A DNA stretch of 7,838 nt. Source: Burkholderiales bacterium (GTDB lineage Bacteria > Pseudomonadota > Gammaproteobacteria > Burkholderiales > Burkholderiaceae_F). Below the pieces are notes generated by a model that did no database searches, had not been told where the DNA came from, and worked only from the letters and a program-made list of their open reading frames with translations. Where the stretch lies: NCBI GenBank assembly GCA_021205255.1, contig JAJPXW010000102.1:1-7838 (forward strand), in the 5' to 3' direction. A program made the position numbers and the translations under genes. Numbering within the stretch: position 1 is the stretch's first letter; every line of letters begins with the position of its first letter. Shown one piece after another: positions 5,703 through 7,838 of the stretch.

Positions 5703-6638
5703 CTAAAACAATTCTGTAGGCGTAACCGTTGCCGTTCCGACCTTTCCAACAACTATTCCGCCTGCTTTATTTGCAGTTGTTACTGAAGTTCTCCAGTCCG
5801 CTCCTGCTGCCAACATTACGCCGAGTACAGCTATGACAGTGTCACCTGCACCTGACACATCAAACACTTCTCTCGCTTGCGCAGGCACTGACCAACTTCC
5901 ATTTTCATCAAATAGTGTCATGCCTTCTTCGCTTCGAGTAAGTAGTAACTTATCAAGTTGGAGTTCTTTTCTTAAATTCTGAGCTCGGTGTGCGAGATCT
6001 TCTTCGTTGTTCCACTGTCCAACCACGTTCATTAATTCAGCTCGGTTAGGCGTGATGCAAGTCGCCCCTTTATATTTCGAAAAGTCGGAACCTTTTGGAT
6101 CGACTAGAACAGGTTTCCCAAGAGCGTTGCTTTGCTCAATCATTTTTGCAATTCGATTGAGCCCTCCTTTTCCATAGTCGGAAAGAATTACAAGATCCGT
6201 GTTTGGAAGAAGCTCAGTAAATCGATTTTGATGCATGTCTAGTGCACCTTCATGGATCTCTGTTTCGAAATCCGTACGAATCATTTGCTGGTTTCTGGCA
6301 ATAATCCGCAACTTGACTGTGGTATTTATGTTCTTTTCTTTAAAAAGACAAGACTTGACTTTGGCTTCTTCTAAAAGATCTAGAAGTTTTGATCCTGCGT
6401 CGTCATCTCCTATGACGGCCAGTAAAGATGTCGGTGATCCTAAAGCAGCAGCATTTCTGGCTACATTGGCCGCCCCTCCTAGACGTTCCTGCGTGTGAGT
6501 TACTTTGACTACAGGAACTGGAGCCTCAGGAGATATCCTAGAAGCATCGCCGAACCAATATCTATCCAACATGGCATCTCCAACTACTAAAACAGATGCT
6601 TCTGGGATCTTCTCGGGATCAAATCTTCTAGAGTCCAT
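5703..6638 (-). CDS. rfaE1: RfaE1, D-glycero-beta-D-manno-heptose-7-phosphate kinase
   Basis: This cytoplasmic kinase phosphorylates heptose-7-phosphate at C1, a step towards ADP-heptose, the precursor of the LPS inner core. It has 311 aa and covers only the kinase half of enteric HldE; the adenylyltransferase (RfaE2) must be encoded elsewhere, as in many betaproteobacteria. It is a PfkB/ribokinase-fold protein. Visible blocks are GDAMLDRYWFGD (20-31) and RISPEAPVPVVKV (34-46), ERLGGAANVARNAAALG (51-67) for substrate binding, SDYGKG (153-158), VDPKG (179-183), TPNRAE (196-201) and the ATP-site signature DVSGAGDT (260-267) with catalytic Asp266. The ATG at 6638 is preceded by AGAGG about 10 nt upstream. 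It is divergent from the phosphomutase gene and convergent with clcA. All key motifs are intact. Confidence 0.95.
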   Translation of the reverse strand: MDSRRFDPEKIPEASVLVVGDAMLDRYWFGDASRISPEAPVPVVKVTHTQERLGGAANVARNAAALGSPTSLLAVIGDDDAGSKLLDLLEEAKVKSCLFKEKNINTTVKLRIIARNQQMIRTDFETEIHEGALDMHQNRFTELLPNTDLVILSDYGKGGLNRIAKMIEQSNALGKPVLVDPKGSDFSKYKGATCITPNRAELMNVVGQWNNEEDLAHRAQNLRKELQLDKLLLTRSEEGMTLFDENGSWSVPAQAREVFDVSGAGDTVIAVLGVMLAAGADWRTSVTTANKAGGIVVGKVGTATVTPTELF

Positions 6639-6664
6639 ATCGGGTCAGCCTCTAACGTCAAAGT

Positions 6665-6693
6665 GTATAAGGAGTCAGATTCTAATCTGAAAA
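6665..6693 (-). promoter_or_regulatory. Candidate rfaE1 promoter
   Basis: On the - strand, TTTTCA (complement of 6688-6693) as -35, a 17-bp spacer and TTATAC (complement of 6665-6670) as -10. The matches are moderate. It would start transcription about 20 bp before the rfaE1 start codon. Confidence 0.35.
6675..6690. promoter_or_regulatory. Perfect 16-bp dyad, candidate operator
   Basis: TCAGATT-CT-AATCTGA is a perfect 7-bp inverted repeat with a 2-bp centre. It lies in the divergent spacer between rfaE1 and the phosphomutase gene, filling most of the spacer of the candidate rfaE1 promoter. Its size and position suit a dimeric repressor, but no known consensus was recognised. Confidence 0.45.
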
Positions 6694-6734
6694 CAATTTC
6701 TCACCTGAAACGTCATAGCCTCAATTCCCATGTG

Positions 6735-6743
6735 TGCTTTAAA
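6735..6743 (+). promoter_or_regulatory. Candidate extended -10 promoter of the phosphomutase gene
   Basis: TGCTTTAAA fits an extended -10 (TG, one base, then a hexamer matching 4 of 6). No good -35 is seen at the right distance. Transcription would begin about 30 bp before the start codon. Confidence 0.25.
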
Positions 6744-6777
6744 ATAAGGCATTCTTGCTACAAAGGAATTCTCCAAG

Positions 6778-7838
6778 ATGACTTACTGTCCTGATAGTTC
6801 TATTTTTAAGGCTTATGACATAAGAGGCATTGTCGACGAAACACTAACTGAAGAAGCTTGCTTTTATATAGGCCAAGCAATAGGCACTTTAGCTCATGAA
6901 AAAAACATATCTGCTATTTGTGTTGGTCGGGACGGACGGTTAAGTGGAGAACGCTTGCAAAAGCATCTTATGGATGGTATCCGTAAAGCTGGTGTCGGTG
7001 TATACGATATCGGTTCTGTGCCAACGCCAGTTGTCTATTTCAGTACTAATTATTTGAAGACTGGAAGCTGTGTTGCAGTTACCGGAAGCCACAATCCTCC
7101 TGAATATAACGGCCTTAAGATGATGCTTGGAGGAGATACTCTTTTCGGAGATCAAATCAAAGGTCTAGGGACATTGATTTGCGACAACAAACTCTACACA
7201 GCACCAAAAGAAGGCTTCCTTCAAAAAATCGATGTTCTTCCCGCCTATCAGAAAGCAATTACTGACGATGTGAAATTTGCAAGACCCGTTAAGGTCGTCT
7301 TGGATGCAGGTAACGGTATTGCTGGTCCAACTGCAGTGAATTTGTTTAAAGCTCTTGGAGCCGATGTAAGAGAACTGTTTACCGATGTAGATGGAACTTT
7401 CCCGCATCACCATCCAGATCCTTCTAAACCAAAAAATCTTGAAGATCTAAAGAAGGCTTTAAAGGAGACTGATGCTGAAGTTGGATTCGCCTTTGATGGG
7501 GATGGAGATAGGCTTGGTGTCGTAACTAAGGATGGAGAAATCATCTATCCAGATAGGTTCGCAATGCTTTTTGCTGAAGACATTCTTTCTAAAAATCCTG
7601 GTGCATCTATTGTCTATGACGTTAAGTGCACTAGGAACATTAAGCCTTTAGTCGAAAGCAAAGGCGGTAAGGCCATTATGTCCCGTACAGGCCATTCCTT
7701 TATTAAAGGAAAGATAAAGGAAATTGGTGCGAAATTCGCTTCCGAGAAAAGCGGACATGTATTTTTCAATGACCGTTGGCCAGGATTTGATGATGGCGTC
7801 TATGCCGGTGCTAGATTGATGGAAATCCTATCTAGAAG
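6778..7838 (+). CDS. algC: Phosphomannomutase/phosphoglucomutase (AlgC/ManB type), 3' end missing
   Basis: The enzyme interconverts hexose-6-phosphate and hexose-1-phosphate (mannose or glucose), feeding GDP-mannose or UDP-glucose for LPS and capsule. The window holds the first 353 codons; AlgC has about 460 residues, so most of domain 4 is beyond the edge. Visible motifs are KAYDIRGIV (11-19), VGRDGRLS (49-56), the phosphoserine loop TGSHNPPEYNGLK (102-114) with Ser104, DGTFPHHHPDP (205-215), the metal site DGDGDR (240-245; Asp240, 242, 244), SRTGHSFIK (302-310) and the sugar-recognition loop SEKSGHVFF (322-330), where the family more often has GE-SG. Asp-Asp-Gly (338-340) also matches AlgC. 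ATG 6778 is the first start after an in-frame TAA (6745-6747), with AGGA (6764-6767) 10 nt upstream. The symbol is by family; manB or pgm are equally used. Confidence 0.94.
   Translation, partial: MTYCPDSSIFKAYDIRGIVDETLTEEACFYIGQAIGTLAHEKNISAICVGRDGRLSGERLQKHLMDGIRKAGVGVYDIGSVPTPVVYFSTNYLKTGSCVAVTGSHNPPEYNGLKMMLGGDTLFGDQIKGLGTLICDNKLYTAPKEGFLQKIDVLPAYQKAITDDVKFARPVKVVLDAGNGIAGPTAVNLFKALGADVRELFTDVDGTFPHHHPDPSKPKNLEDLKKALKETDAEVGFAFDGDGDRLGVVTKDGEIIYPDRFAMLFAEDILSKNPGASIVYDVKCTRNIKPLVESKGGKAIMSRTGHSFIKGKIKEIGAKFASEKSGHVFFNDRWPGFDDGVYAGARLMEILSR

Noticed and set aside
6654..6715. Direct repeat AACGTCA (6654-6660 and 6709-6715) as paired operator sites
   Set aside because: A 7-mer pair 55 bp apart is expected often by chance, and neither copy forms a dyad.

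Overview
The window reads as a moderately AT-rich chromosomal segment of a Gram-negative bacterium, most likely a betaproteobacterium of the Burkholderiales (a Sutterellaceae-like host is my guess). The reasons are an outer-membrane Tol-Pal module, a stand-alone RfaE1 heptose kinase instead of the fused HldE of enterics, a TolB leader with a twin-arginine-like motif as in other betaproteobacterial TolB proteins, and an AlgC-like phosphomannomutase/phosphoglucomutase. No mobile element, tRNA, rRNA or CRISPR array is visible. All genes look like core housekeeping or envelope genes, and all complete ones appear intact.

Layout. 1-581 (+) is the 3' end of purH (purine synthesis). 582-975 is a 394-bp gap without a convincing protein gene but with two elaborate stem-loops in front of tolB. 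976-3449 (+) is a tight tolB-pal-cpoB operon, closed by a clear intrinsic terminator at about 3474-3504. 3585-5060 (+) is a single-gene ClC chloride/proton antiporter with a plausible sigma70 promoter. 5061-5702 is a 642-bp gap between convergent genes that encodes no recognisable protein but holds a chain of stem-loops. 5703-6638 (-) is rfaE1, divergent from 6778-7838 (+), an AlgC-type hexose phosphomutase cut by the window end. The 139-bp divergent spacer carries a perfect 16-bp dyad.

Functionally most of the window serves the envelope. TolB, Pal and CpoB form the periplasmic and outer-membrane part of the Tol-Pal system, which couples outer-membrane constriction and peptidoglycan synthesis at division. 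RfaE1 makes the activated heptose precursor of the LPS inner core, and the phosphomutase supplies hexose-1-phosphates for LPS or capsule sugars. tolQ, tolR and tolA are not next to tolB; purH occupies that side.

The points most worth a second look are the multi-hairpin 642-bp gap (possible structured RNA, with G-U pairs favouring the + strand), the structured tolB leader, the dyad inside the candidate rfaE1 promoter, an A11 run in purH and a substitution in a conserved PurH motif. No novel system can be claimed from the sequence alone.
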